Positions 54,165 through 63,523 of a DNA stretch of 64,000 nt are shown one piece after another. A model generated the notes under the pieces. It made no database searches, had not been told where the DNA came from, and worked only from the letters and a program-made list of their open reading frames with translations. Source of the stretch: Bog-473 sp963755495 (GTDB taxonomy: Bacteria; Actinomycetota; Acidimicrobiia; Acidimicrobiales; RAAP-2); contig CAVWJS010000009.1 of NCBI GenBank assembly GCA_963755495.1, positions 13,102 through 77,101 of the forward strand, written 5' to 3'. The position numbers and the translations under genes are program-made. Positions within the stretch are counted from its first letter, which is position 1, and every line of letters starts with the position of its first letter.

Positions 54165-56101
54165 TGTTGGCGGTCGGTTGGATCAATTCACAGATCGTGT
54201 ACACCGGCGTCATCCAAGGGCTTGCCGTCGCTCTGATTGCGGTGGGCGTGATCCTCGTGTATCGAGCCACCAAGATCATCAACTTTGCCGTTGGCAGTAT
54301 CGGCACCATTGGCGCAGCTCTCCTCGCCCTCTTGGTTGTCCAGTACGGCGTCCCCTTCTGGGCCGCCCTGGCCATTTCGCTGCTGGCCGGCTTGGTGTTT
54401 GGCGCGGTCATCGAGATAGCCGTTATCCGGCGGCTGCGTCACTCCCCCCGAGTGGTCGTGCTGGTCTCCACTATCGGCATCAGTGGGCTAGCCGAGGTGA
54501 TCGCCTTTAAGATTCCCCAACCAGCCGATACCAGTGTCCACTTCCCAGCCACCTTTGGGTCGAGCACCTGGACAATCGGATCGGTCAGTGTTCGGGGTGC
54601 GGATCTCGGCATCCTTATCTTGGCCCCGATTGCTGTGATCGCTCTTATTGTGTTTCTGGACCACACTGCCATCGGCAAGACCGTGAGGGCCGCCGCCACG
54701 AACCCCGCGCTCGCCCGGCTTTCGTCGATCTCGCCCAAACAGGTCTCGACGATGGTCTGGTCGATCGCCGCCGTGCTCTCGACCCTGTCGGTCATCCTCT
54801 TCGCTGGCGAGACCTCGAGCGCTGCAAGTATTTCCCTCCTCGGCCCTGAGACCCTTGCATTCGGCCTGGCCGCCGCCGTAATCGCCGGTTTGCGGTCCTT
54901 CAGGGTCGCCGTAGCGGCGGCCGTGGTCATTGGCGTCGTGCAAAGCGTCTTCACCTACAACTTCCTGGCCACGCCTGGTGTTACGGATCTCCTGTTGTTC
55001 ATTGCCGTGTTTGTCGCGATCATTTTCGCCAAGCAAGAAGGGGGGGAAGATTCAGGGGTCTTTGCCTTTTCCCCAAGGTCGCGCCCGATTCCCGCACGGC
55101 TGCAATCAGTATGGTGGGCCCGCAATATCGACAAGAGCGGAATCCTGCTACTCGGCCTCATCGCAGTGATCCTGCCTCTCGTCCACAACCAGCCTTCGAG
55201 CGAGCAGCTCTATACGGCAGTGCTGGGATTTGCGATCTGTGCATCTTCGCTGACGGTTCTCACCGGCTGGCTGGGCCAACTCTCCCTTGGCCAGATGGCC
55301 TTCGCCGGTTTGGCGGCCCTCTTTGCGGCGCGGCTAGTCACAGCTGGTGTTCCCTTCTGGGCGTCCATCGTGGCTGCCGCGGTCGCCTCGGGTTTACTCG
55401 CTCTCGGGGTCGGAATCGGCTCGATCCGCGTTCGGGGCTTGTACCTGGCCGTCGTTACATTCGTGCTCGCTCTTACCGCTCAGCAGTACTTCTATTACCT
55501 ACCATTCTTCTCGAGCAACTCGCCCGATGGGCAAAATGTTCCTTTTGTTCCAGGCAAATTGTGGTTTCTCGAGTTCCCGGGACAGCGGACCTACTACTAC
55601 GTCGTGCTCGGCGTACTGGCCCTCGTTGTCCTGTTCCTCAGTCGGTTGCGGAACACCGGTGCTGGCCGCACCATCAAGGCTTTGCGGGACAACGAGGTGG
55701 CAGCCACAGCGTACGGAGTTCGCCCGGTCCGGCTGAAGCTTCAGGCGTTCGCTTTGTCCGGAACGCTGGCTGGTCTTGGCGGTGCGTTGTTGGCGGGTGC
55801 GTATGCCAACATCGCATTCACACAGGATTTCTTCCTGGTCAACGACTCGCTCAACCTCGTGTGCATGGTGGTGATCGGGGGGATGGGGTCGGTGTCGGGT
55901 GCGGTCATCGGCGCAATCGTTGTGATCGGGGTCCCCACGCTTGCACCCAACAACGCTCTTCTTGGGCTGCTGAGTTCGAGCCTAGGGCTCTTGATAATCC
56001 TCTTGTACTTTCCCCGCGGGCTCAACCAGCTCACCTCGGGATTGCGCGGACGCGATCTTGGCGTGGGCGGACCGAAGGCTGGGCGACCAACCAATGGCTG
56101 A
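54164..56101 (+). CDS. fused LivH-LivM branched-chain-type ABC permease
   Basis: 645 residues. LivH-like part at ~1-290 (QIVYTGVIQGLAVALIAVGV, with loop FLDHTAIGKTVRAAATNP), LivM-like part at ~320-630 (LSLGQMAFAGLAALFAARLV; GRTIKALRDNEVAATAYGV; GMGSVSGAVIGAIVVIGV). The ATG shares its A with the stop of the MFS-ABC gene; GTG 54161 is an alternative. Overlaps the LivG start by 8 nt. Same domain fusion as at 26248, with low similarity between the two. Confidence 0.93.
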   Translation: MLAVGWINSQIVYTGVIQGLAVALIAVGVILVYRATKIINFAVGSIGTIGAALLALLVVQYGVPFWAALAISLLAGLVFGAVIEIAVIRRLRHSPRVVVLVSTIGISGLAEVIAFKIPQPADTSVHFPATFGSSTWTIGSVSVRGADLGILILAPIAVIALIVFLDHTAIGKTVRAAATNPALARLSSISPKQVSTMVWSIAAVLSTLSVILFAGETSSAASISLLGPETLAFGLAAAVIAGLRSFRVAVAAAVVIGVVQSVFTYNFLATPGVTDLLLFIAVFVAIIFAKQEGGEDSGVFAFSPRSRPIPARLQSVWWARNIDKSGILLLGLIAVILPLVHNQPSSEQLYTAVLGFAICASSLTVLTGWLGQLSLGQMAFAGLAALFAARLVTAGVPFWASIVAAAVASGLLALGVGIGSIRVRGLYLAVVTFVLALTAQQYFYYLPFFSSNSPDGQNVPFVPGKLWFLEFPGQRTYYYVVLGVLALVVLFLSRLRNTGAGRTIKALRDNEVAATAYGVRPVRLKLQAFALSGTLAGLGGALLAGAYANIAFTQDFFLVNDSLNLVCMVVIGGMGSVSGAVIGAIVVIGVPTLAPNNALLGLLSSSLGLLIILLYFPRGLNQLTSGLRGRDLGVGGPKAGRPTNG

Positions 56102-57002
56102 GCGTCCCAGCGTGGCAGCGGTCGTTCGTCGGCGCCCAGAACCGGTCGCTATGGATTCGGATCCAGTTCTCACTGTGAAGGATCTCACGGTGCAGTTCGG
56201 TGGATTACGAGCAGTCGACAAGGTATGCATCGACGTCCATCCAAATGAAATCGTAGGTCTGATCGGCGCCAACGGAGCCGGCAAGTCGACTCTTATGAAT
56301 GCCGTCGGGGGATTCATCCCATCCGACGGAGCAGTCTCGTTGCTTGGTGAAGATGTCTCGGACAAGTCGCCTGGCTTTCGAGCCTCCCTGGGATTGGGTC
56401 GCACGTTTCAGTCCGCAAATCTTTTTCCCGAGCTCACTGTCAACGAGACTCTCCTCGTAGCGCTTGAAGCGAGACAGAACGCTGGGATGCTCTCGAGCAC
56501 GCTGGGTCTACCAAAAACGCGGCGGCATGCCAAAGCGGCCTTGGCTGAGGTGTCCGAACTCACTGCTTTTCTCGGACTTGACCGCTTCCGCGAGACGTAT
56601 ATTTCGGATCTCTCGACTGGGACCCGGCGCATCGTCGAGTTGGCCGGCCTGCTAGCGCTCGACGCCAAGATGCTGTGCCTCGACGAGCCCACGGCAGGCT
56701 TGGCACAACGCGAAACGGAAGCTTTCGGACCGCTCATCGTGGCCATTCAGAAGGAGCTCTGCGCATCGGTTCTCCTGATCGAGCACGACATGCCCCTCAT
56801 CATGAGCATGTCCGGACGCGTCTACTGCCTTGAGACGGGCCGAGTGATCGCCCAAGGCAGTCCAACGCTCCTACGTGAGGATCCCAAGGTAATTGCCAGC
56901 TATTTGGGTACGGACGAGCGGGCAATCGCGCGAAGCGGTAAAGCCGGATCGTCGACTGGCTTAAGCGCAAGAGTCGCTTTGCCGCTGGACGCGGACTCAT
57001 GA
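56094..57002 (+). CDS. LivG-type ABC transporter ATP-binding protein
   Basis: 302 residues. An N-terminal extension of ~18 residues precedes the ATPase: Walker A IGANGAGKST near residue 55, FRASLGLGRTFQSANLFPEL near 95, signature variant LSTGTRRIVELAGLLAL near 170, Walker B MLCLDEPTAGLAQ near 190, LLIEHDMPLIMSMSGRVYCL near 220, and a C-terminal tail. Pairs with the ATPase domain of the MFS fusion. Confidence 0.93.
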   Translation: MAERPSVAAVVRRRPEPVAMDSDPVLTVKDLTVQFGGLRAVDKVCIDVHPNEIVGLIGANGAGKSTLMNAVGGFIPSDGAVSLLGEDVSDKSPGFRASLGLGRTFQSANLFPELTVNETLLVALEARQNAGMLSSTLGLPKTRRHAKAALAEVSELTAFLGLDRFRETYISDLSTGTRRIVELAGLLALDAKMLCLDEPTAGLAQRETEAFGPLIVAIQKELCASVLLIEHDMPLIMSMSGRVYCLETGRVIAQGSPTLLREDPKVIASYLGTDERAIARSGKAGSSTGLSARVALPLDADS

Positions 57003-57048
57003 AGGACTTCGACCTAAATAGGGGCGTCGATTGTAGGAAGGAGTACTG

Positions 57049-59637
57049 GTGTCGCAAGATCACACGATGAGATTTCCCTTGGGTGATTTTCAGGTTACCA
57101 ATACCGCAATCGGGCAGTCACCCGATTCGTCAGCGGCCTGGAGTCCCGCCGTCGTTCCGGGGGGCGTTCATGAAAGTCTCTTGGCGGCGGGGAGAATTCC
57201 ACATCCCTATTTCGGGTCCGCTGAAACCGAATTGCGTTGGATTGAGAATTGTGACTGGTGGTATCGAAGTTCCTTCGACTTGCCTCCAGGCTTCGACAGC
57301 GGTGCGTCACTCCGCTTGCTTTGTCATGGGTTGGACACTGTGGTCGACCTTTGGCTCAATGGCCAGAAGCTCGGGCATCACGAAAATATGTTCCGGCCGG
57401 CCGAGTTCGACGTAACGGGACTCGTGCGGTCCCAAAACGAGTTGGTTTTGCGATTCAGCCCACCTCTTGAAGGCCTCGAGCCGCCAAGTTCATTTCACGA
57501 TCTGCGAGACAAACTTGCTGCCTTGTTCGCCCAATCTCGTGATGACTCGGCTGAGGGAGCATCCGAATTCGTATTCGAAGACCGCGGAAGAGCTACTCTC
57601 CGGCGTAAACCAATCTTCTCTTGGGGATGGGACTTTGCTCCGCGGCTCCCCTCGATCGGGATATGGAGGCCTATCGAGCTAATTCGAACACAGCCGGTTA
57701 CTCTCTCGGGTTACCACGTTCAAACTCTGGGGGTGGACCGGAAGACATCGAGCGCTGAGCTCATGGTGACCGTCGAAGTGATGGTCAGTGAGGCAGCGCC
57801 CAACCTTGCTGCCATCATCATGCTCAGCAGCCCCGACGGGCGCCAAATAATGCAACGAATCTCCGTTCCTGGCACCGTAGGCCTGCACGAGGCATCAGTG
57901 AGAGTTGTGGTGGAAGAGGCATCCCTTTGGTGGACCCACGACCTTGGCGACCCGTCTCTCTACAACTTCGAGGTCGTCCTCCTTCGAGATAGTAATCCCG
58001 TTGATCTCGGCACCGCCAAGGTGGGCATAAGGACCATCTATCTAGACCGATCCGCAGACACGACGGATGACGGCCAGACATTTCGATTTGTCCTCAACGG
58101 CGAACCGGTTTTCGCCCGGGGTGCGGCCTACTTGCCCGACAGCATGTTCGTTGGCAGTCTCGACCACGATCGTCAACGGTCCTTGATTTACATGGCACGT
58201 GATGCCGGCATGAACATGCTGCGCTTGTGGGGAGGCGGGCTATACGAGCAGGACACGTTCTACGAAGCGTGCGACGAGGCAGGCGTCCTCGTCTGGCAGG
58301 ACTTCATGTTTGCATGCATCGATTATCCCAGCGACGACCCGACTCTTTACAAAGAGGTTGCGCTTGAAGCTGAATACCAGGTTCGCCGGCTTCGTAACCA
58401 CCCGTGCCTCGCTCTGTGGGCGGGGAACAACGAGGTCCATCTACTGCACGAAGGTGCCTACCGATCGCGGGAGCCTGGGAACTGGGGGTACGGATTCTTT
58501 CATCAACTGCTCCCCGATGTCGTAGCACGCCATAGCCCAGGTGCCGAATACTGGCCAGGAAGTCCATACGGAGAGATTGACCCTCGAGGCGTCAATGGTG
58601 TCAGCGATGGAGACCGCCATGCCTGGGAGGTATGGCATGGAATTGATTTTGGTGTTGGTGATCCCGAGCAGTACCCCAACCGTGGTGAAGCAATGCATTT
58701 TCACAGGTATGCGAAGGACAACGGTAGGTTCATTAGTGAATTCGGGATCCTTTCAGCTCCGGCCCGCTCGACGTTAGAGAGGTGGCTGCCGCGAGACCAG
58801 CTGACGTTGGAAAGCCCTGGCTTTCTGGCCCGAGTAAAGGACAGTCCGAAAGACAAGGTCCTGCCTCTTCTCGAGATTGAAACAGGTGTGCCGACTGATC
58901 TGGACAGTTACATACAAGCGACGATGGCCGTCCAAGCCGAAGGACTCAAGTTCGGAATCGAGCACTACCGGCAAATGCAACCCCACAACAGCGGGACGCT
59001 CATTTGGCAGCTCAATGATGTATGGCCCGGCATCTCATGGTCAATCATCGATCACAGCCTCCTCCCGAAAGTTAGTTACTACTTCGTGAAACGAGCGTTT
59101 TCGTCGGCCATCGCGTCCTTCCGCTATGACAACGGAGAACTCGGACTCTGGGTGTCAAACAGCGGGCGCGAGGGGTTGGAGGATGATCTGGTCGTTGAGA
59201 TTCTGTCGCTCACTACGGGCCAGCTAGTTGCGGAACATCGGTTGCGCGTTACAGCTGATCCATGGTCGTCTCGTTGTGTCTGGATGTCGAGCGTCGAAGG
59301 CCCACTGTTCGACAAGGTTGCGATGGTGCATTCGGCGAAACAAGTGTTTCCAGCCAATCGATTCTTCTTCGCGCCGATCAAGGATCTGCCTCTCACCTCG
59401 CCCCAACTCGCAATGACTATCACGCAGCCAAACGGAGATGCTCAAGCGGTAGTTACAGTCTCCGCGAGTTCCTACGCCTACCTGGTGCAGCTATCGAGTT
59501 CGGATTCAGAGGTCCGGTTCAGTGATAACTGTTTCGACGTTTCACCACTCAGAGATGTCACAGTGAATGTGCGCAGTCTCGGGTCCACGATTGATCCGGG
59601 CGACATTTCACTGTCTGCTTATATTCAAAGTTGCTGA
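57049..59637 (+). CDS. glycoside hydrolase family 2, beta-mannosidase-like
   Basis: 862 residues, GTG start with AAGGAG upstream. N-terminal jelly-roll (DWWYRSSFDLPPGFDSG; LDTVVDLWLNGQKLG), RKPIFSWGWDFAPRLPSIGI near residue 187 which is characteristic of beta-mannosidases, TIM barrel with RLWGGGLYEQDTFYEACDEA near 395, acid/base Glu in LALWAGNNEVHLLHE near 463 and nucleophile Glu in RFISEFGILSAPA near 563, then a C-terminal beta domain. No signal peptide, so it acts in the cytoplasm on an imported glycoside. It lies 46 bp after LivG. beta-Mannosidase is favoured over beta-galactosidase or glucuronidase. Confidence 0.92.
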   Translation: MSQDHTMRFPLGDFQVTNTAIGQSPDSSAAWSPAVVPGGVHESLLAAGRIPHPYFGSAETELRWIENCDWWYRSSFDLPPGFDSGASLRLLCHGLDTVVDLWLNGQKLGHHENMFRPAEFDVTGLVRSQNELVLRFSPPLEGLEPPSSFHDLRDKLAALFAQSRDDSAEGASEFVFEDRGRATLRRKPIFSWGWDFAPRLPSIGIWRPIELIRTQPVTLSGYHVQTLGVDRKTSSAELMVTVEVMVSEAAPNLAAIIMLSSPDGRQIMQRISVPGTVGLHEASVRVVVEEASLWWTHDLGDPSLYNFEVVLLRDSNPVDLGTAKVGIRTIYLDRSADTTDDGQTFRFVLNGEPVFARGAAYLPDSMFVGSLDHDRQRSLIYMARDAGMNMLRLWGGGLYEQDTFYEACDEAGVLVWQDFMFACIDYPSDDPTLYKEVALEAEYQVRRLRNHPCLALWAGNNEVHLLHEGAYRSREPGNWGYGFFHQLLPDVVARHSPGAEYWPGSPYGEIDPRGVNGVSDGDRHAWEVWHGIDFGVGDPEQYPNRGEAMHFHRYAKDNGRFISEFGILSAPARSTLERWLPRDQLTLESPGFLARVKDSPKDKVLPLLEIETGVPTDLDSYIQATMAVQAEGLKFGIEHYRQMQPHNSGTLIWQLNDVWPGISWSIIDHSLLPKVSYYFVKRAFSSAIASFRYDNGELGLWVSNSGREGLEDDLVVEILSLTTGQLVAEHRLRVTADPWSSRCVWMSSVEGPLFDKVAMVHSAKQVFPANRFFFAPIKDLPLTSPQLAMTITQPNGDAQAVVTVSASSYAYLVQLSSSDSEVRFSDNCFDVSPLRDVTVNVRSLGSTIDPGDISLSAYIQSC

Positions 59638-59795
59638 TCACTCAGCTCGCCCGGTGAGTCGCAATGACAATGGCGTCCCGTTCGCGCGTGCGGGCTATCG
59701 AACCGAAGCCAGAAGACAGTCGACGAAAAGGACGCCCATGTGTTTTCGAGGACCTGGGTGAGTTGCCTTGGAGAAGATGAGAGGAGAGGTACTTC

Positions 59796-61778
59796 GTGAA
59801 TGGTGAGAAAGAAGGGCTGTCGGCCCTGCTCCACGAGACGAGGACCTTCGTCCCTCCGGAGGAGTTCGCCAAGCAGGCCAACGCCCAGCCCGGCATTTAC
59901 GCCGAGGCCGAGGCCGACCCGCTCGCCTTCTGGGCCTCCCAGGCGAAGCGTCTGACATGGGACACCCCGTGGACGGACGTGCTGGAGTGGAAACTGCCCT
60001 TCGCCAAATGGTTCGTCGGCGGGAAGCTAAACGTGGCGGTCAATTGTGTCGACCGCCACGTCGCTGCCGGCCTGGGTGCCCGGGTCGCCTTCCACTGGGA
60101 GGGCGAGCCCGGGGACACCCGGACCATCACCTATGACGACCTCTTGACCATGGTGAGCCAGGCGGCCAACGCGCTCAGCGAGCTCGGTGTGCGGTCGGGC
60201 GACAAGGTGGCCATCTACATGCCGATGATCCCCGAGACGGTGGTCGCCATGCTGGCCTGCGCCCGGCTCGGTGCGCCCCACACCGTTGTCTTCGGCGGGT
60301 TCTCGGCCGACGCGCTGCGGGGCCGGATCCTCGACTGCGATGCCCATTTCGTCATCACCGCCGACGGCGGCTACCGCCGGGGCTCACCGAGTGCCCTCAA
60401 ACCGGCGGTCGACGAGGCCGTGCAGGGGTGCCCCGAGGTCCAACGCGTCCTGGTCGTGCGCCGTACGGGGCAAGAAGTCGGATGGGACGAGACCCGTGAC
60501 GTGTGGTGGCACGACGTGGTGCCGCGCCAGCCCGAGACGCACGAGGCCGAGGCCTTCGACGCCGAGCATCCGCTCTACATCATGTACACCAGCGGGACGA
60601 CGGCGAAGCCGAAGGGGATCCTCCACACGAGCGGCGGCTACCTCACCCACGTGTCGGCCACCCACCGCCTCATCTTCGACATCAAGCCCGAGACGGACGT
60701 CTTCTGGACTGCGGCCGACATCGGCTGGGTGACAGGGCACAGCTACATCGTCTACGGGCCATTGGCCAACGCCACGACCTCGGTCATGTACGAGGGCACG
60801 CCCGACACGCCGACCCGTGACCGCTGGTGGAAGCTGATTGAGAAATACAAGGTCAACATCCTCTACACCGCCCCGACGACCATCCGCACCTTCATGAAGT
60901 GGGGGGAGGAACTGCCGGCCGCCCACGACCTCTCGAGCTTGCGCCTCCTCGGCTCGGTGGGCGAGCCCATCAACCCAGAAGCCTGGATCTGGTACCGCAC
61001 CCACATCGGCGGGGACCGCTGCCCCATCGTCGATACGTGGTGGCAGACCGAGACGGGCGGCATCCTGATCACGCCGCTGCCTGGCATCACCGCTACCAAG
61101 CCGGGCGCCGCCATGACGCCGTTCCCCGGTATCGCGGCGGACGTCATCGACAACGAGGGCAACTCGGTCGGCAACGGCGAGGGGGGGTACCTGGTCATCA
61201 CCGAGCCGTGGCCCGGCATGACGCGGGGCATCTACGGGGACGACGAGCGCTTCATGGAGACCTATTGGAAGCGCTTCCCCGGCCGCTACTTCGCCGGCGA
61301 CGGCGCCAAGCGCGACGAGGACGGCGACCTCTGGCTGCTCGGCCGTGTCGACGACGTCATGAACATCTCGGGCCATCGCATCTCGACCACCGAGGTCGAG
61401 CACGCGCTGGTCAGCCACCCGGCGGTGGCGGAGGCGGCCGTGGTGGGTGCCGACGACGCCACCACGGGCCAGGCCATCGTCGCCTTCGTCACTCTCAAGG
61501 GGGCCAGCGACGTCGAGGGGGAGGCGGGGGAGAAGTTGGTGGCCGAGCTGCGCGACCACGTGGCGCACGAGATCGGCCCCATCGCCAAGCCGCGCCAGAT
61601 CATGCTGACGCCCGAGTTGCCCAAGACTCGCAGCGGCAAAATCATGCGCCGGCTCCTGCGCGATGTCGCCGACGACCGGCCACTGGGAGACGTGACCACG
61701 CTGCTCGACCCGACGGTCGTCAACGCCATCAAGGGCCACATGGCGGAAGGGGCGCAGGAGAAGGAGTCGGCGGGGTGA
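59796..61778 (+). CDS. acsA: acetyl-CoA synthetase
   Basis: 660 residues, the normal length. Motifs: LYIMYTSGTTAKPKGILHTS near residue 263 (P-loop), WTAADIGWVTGHSYIVYGPL near 305, DTWWQTETGGILITPLPG near 412, YFAGDGAKRDEDGDLWLLGR near 500, DDVMNISGHRISTTEVEHAL near 522 and PKTRSGKIMRRLLRDVADD near 605, whose Lys is the acetylation-controlled residue. Makes acetyl-CoA from acetate through acetyl-AMP. GTG start with GAGGAGAGG upstream. Base composition is clearly richer in GC than the preceding locus. Acetate released by esterases next door could be its substrate, but it may simply be a core gene. Confidence 0.97.
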   Translation: MNGEKEGLSALLHETRTFVPPEEFAKQANAQPGIYAEAEADPLAFWASQAKRLTWDTPWTDVLEWKLPFAKWFVGGKLNVAVNCVDRHVAAGLGARVAFHWEGEPGDTRTITYDDLLTMVSQAANALSELGVRSGDKVAIYMPMIPETVVAMLACARLGAPHTVVFGGFSADALRGRILDCDAHFVITADGGYRRGSPSALKPAVDEAVQGCPEVQRVLVVRRTGQEVGWDETRDVWWHDVVPRQPETHEAEAFDAEHPLYIMYTSGTTAKPKGILHTSGGYLTHVSATHRLIFDIKPETDVFWTAADIGWVTGHSYIVYGPLANATTSVMYEGTPDTPTRDRWWKLIEKYKVNILYTAPTTIRTFMKWGEELPAAHDLSSLRLLGSVGEPINPEAWIWYRTHIGGDRCPIVDTWWQTETGGILITPLPGITATKPGAAMTPFPGIAADVIDNEGNSVGNGEGGYLVITEPWPGMTRGIYGDDERFMETYWKRFPGRYFAGDGAKRDEDGDLWLLGRVDDVMNISGHRISTTEVEHALVSHPAVAEAAVVGADDATTGQAIVAFVTLKGASDVEGEAGEKLVAELRDHVAHEIGPIAKPRQIMLTPELPKTRSGKIMRRLLRDVADDRPLGDVTTLLDPTVVNAIKGHMAEGAQEKESAG

Positions 61779-61821
61779 TTCAAGAACCACATCGAAGAGC
61801 TGACGGAGAACCCTCCTGACT

Positions 61822-61887
61822 CTGTGGGACCTACGGGCGCCACGAGGATGTCCCGAGTCCTGTGGGATTTCGGTGACGGTCCCACAG
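61822..61887. repeat. 10-bp inverted repeat at the end of the IS region
   Basis: CTGTGGGACC (61822-61831) and GGTCCCACAG (61878-61887) are perfect inverted copies just outside the IS256-like transposase stop. They may include a terminal repeat of that element. Confidence 0.4.
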
Positions 61888-61891
61888 CTGT

Positions 61892-62095
61892 TCAGGCGGC
61901 AGCCTGATCGTACTTGGTGGGTGTGACGACTCCTCCTTCCTCTTCAGCGAGACGTCGAGCCACTTCGGCATGGACGGCGTCGACGGCGGCCCATGTCCTT
62001 GCACCCCTTGATCCGTTGGAAGGATCGCTGCGCTTCGATCATGCCGGTGCCGACCCAGCGCCGCACCATGGCCGGATCGCGCCAGCGCTTGACGC
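61892..62095 (-). pseudogene. IS256-like transposase, C-terminal fragment
   Basis: Reads RWRDPAMVRRWVGTGMIEAQ, RSFQRIKGCKDM and, after a one-base slip at the GGG run near 61990, AAVDAVHAEVARRLAEEEGG, then VVTPTKYDQAAA and stop. The EAQRSFRRIKG-type end is typical of IS256-family transposases. The N-terminal part is lost at the junction with the next fragment. Confidence 0.6.
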
Positions 62096-62305
62096 CCGAG
62101 GAGACACGGAAGAACTCCGCTTTCTCGGCAGCCGAGTAGATCCTCGGCGTGGCTCGTTGCATCGTTAGCCCGGCGTTGCGCAGCCATGTGTAGGCAGCCC
62201 CAGGATGCACATCCGCTGACCTTGCAGCAGCTCGGCCGTTCCACCTTTGTCGATCAGATCGAAGAACTGCTCCTTCTGTCTCTTGCTGTACTTCGGACCA
62301 GCCAT
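62096..62305 (-). pseudogene. IS30-like transposase, N-terminal fragment
   Basis: Start ATG 62305 with GGAGG upstream: MAGPKYSKRQKEQFFDLIDK, GGTA, then after a frameshift AARSADVHPGAAYTWLRNAG, LTMQRATPRIYSAAEKAEFF. These are paired helix-turn-helix modules as in the N-terminus of IS30-type transposases; the family assignment is tentative. It ends where IS256-like sequence begins. Confidence 0.5.
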
Positions 62306-62349
62306 CACCATCACCTCCAAGAGGTGTTGCGACGACTGCTGGAATCCAA

Positions 62350-62762
62350 GTGGTCGGGTGCTCGGTTATGTCCGTCAACCACAGCACATTGGCCGCTGGT
62401 GCGGTGAAGTCCCGGTTGACCAAGTCGTCGTGGACCGGTGGGCCAGGCCGGCGGTTCATGCCCCGCTTCTTGGCGTGGATCGACCAGATCTTCTGCATTG
62501 AGCACAGACGCTGCACCCAATTCTCTGAAGCCACGAAGCCCAAGAGCTCGAGTTCATCAGAGATGAACCGATAGCCAAACGTCGGGTCGTCGTGGTGGGC
62601 ATCGAAGGCGGCATCAATCAAATAGGCGTCGGAGAGGTCTCGATCGCAGACCGGTTTGGCCCGCCACTTGAAATAGGCCTGCTTGGAGAAGCCGAGCACC
62701 CGACAGGTCACGGCGACGGGGACACCCTCGTCCGCCAGATCCGTAACCAGCGGGTAGGTCAT
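62350..62762 (-). pseudogene. IS3-family transposase OrfB, truncated
   Basis: Begins MTYPLVTDLADEGVPVAVTC, then VLGFSKQAYFKWRAKP, DDPTFGYRFISDEL (the HTH_21 region) and ANVLWLTDITEHPT, where the first catalytic Asp of the DDE integrase core lies. After that the IS3 similarity stops and the remaining two catalytic residues are absent. The open frame runs on into the IS30-like and IS256-like fragments by chance. Confidence 0.8.
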
Positions 62763-63043
62763 TTTGGGAGGGTCTGCTGCCCCAGATAGGCCGCCGCCCG
62801 CCGAAGGATGTAGTTCTCCTGCTCAAGGAGCTTGACCCGCTTGCGCGCCTCGCGCAGCTCCTTCTGTTCGGACGACGTCACGCCGTCACGAACGCCCTCG
62901 TCGATGTCGGCTCTCTTGAGCCAGTTGTGGAGCGTCGCTTCTGACACCCCGAAGTCCTTGGCGATCTGGTTGAGCGGGGCTTCCCGTTTGCGAGCGACGG
63001 CGACGACGTCGCGACGGAACTCGGCGGGAAAGGCTTTGGCCAT
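62759..63043 (-). CDS. IS3-family transposase OrfA
   Basis: About 94 residues: MAKAFPAEFRRDVVAVARKR, then LNQIAKDFGVSEATLHNWLK (HTH), and a leucine-zipper type coiled coil SSEQKELREARKRVKLLEQE, NYILRRAAAYL. Overlaps OrfB by 4 nt, the usual IS3 arrangement in which OrfAB is made by frameshifting. GGAAGG precedes the start. Intact but useless without a complete OrfB. GTCTGGGCAGAC at 63096-63107 upstream may belong to the element's end. Confidence 0.85.
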   Translation of the reverse strand: MAKAFPAEFRRDVVAVARKREAPLNQIAKDFGVSEATLHNWLKRADIDEGVRDGVTSSEQKELREARKRVKLLEQENYILRRAAAYLGQQTLPK

Positions 63044-63107
63044 GGTCCACATCCTTCCTGCGAGTGAGTACTCGACAGGTTAGGAGTTAACCAAAGTCTG
63101 GGCAGAC

Positions 63108-63523
63108 CCGAAGGTGCTAGAGCGGGTCTTTAGTAGCGACGAAACTCAATAGGAGAATTCTCGCTGGGCAGCAACGCCCCGAGCCACGACTTCCTGAAAA
63201 GAAACGAGACCGAGCGCTGGAGAAGCTGCACAAACAGAACGAGCGCTATGTCGGCCCGGTGACTACAGCATCAAAGGGGCTCCACTTTCTTTGGCCCATC
63301 TCAGTAAGCGGTGTTCCGGCCGCTCCAATTGCGGCATGTGCGCTGCTTGTCTGGACGGTCCTCGTAACGGGGGACCAGCTCGATTCCCCGGGTCCATTCC
63401 CCGGATTCTGGGTAGGGGTTGCCACGATCGCTGGGCAGTGAGTCCTTCTGCGTTCTTGTATAGACGTCATGGGTAAGGAACCTCTGAGCCTGGAACACGC
63501 ATTCGTAATCGAGCTCATAATTC
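63108..63523. other. intergenic region right of the IS cluster
   Basis: 416 bp without a recognised gene. One plus-strand frame contains RALEKLHKQNERYVGPVTTA followed by a hydrophobic stretch, too little to name. Probably debris of integrated elements. Confidence 0.3.

Noticed and set aside
60384..61790. 468-codon minus-strand frame and a 306-codon plus frame over acsA
   Set aside because: Shadows caused by high third-position GC in acsA, with low-complexity His/Arg-rich translations.
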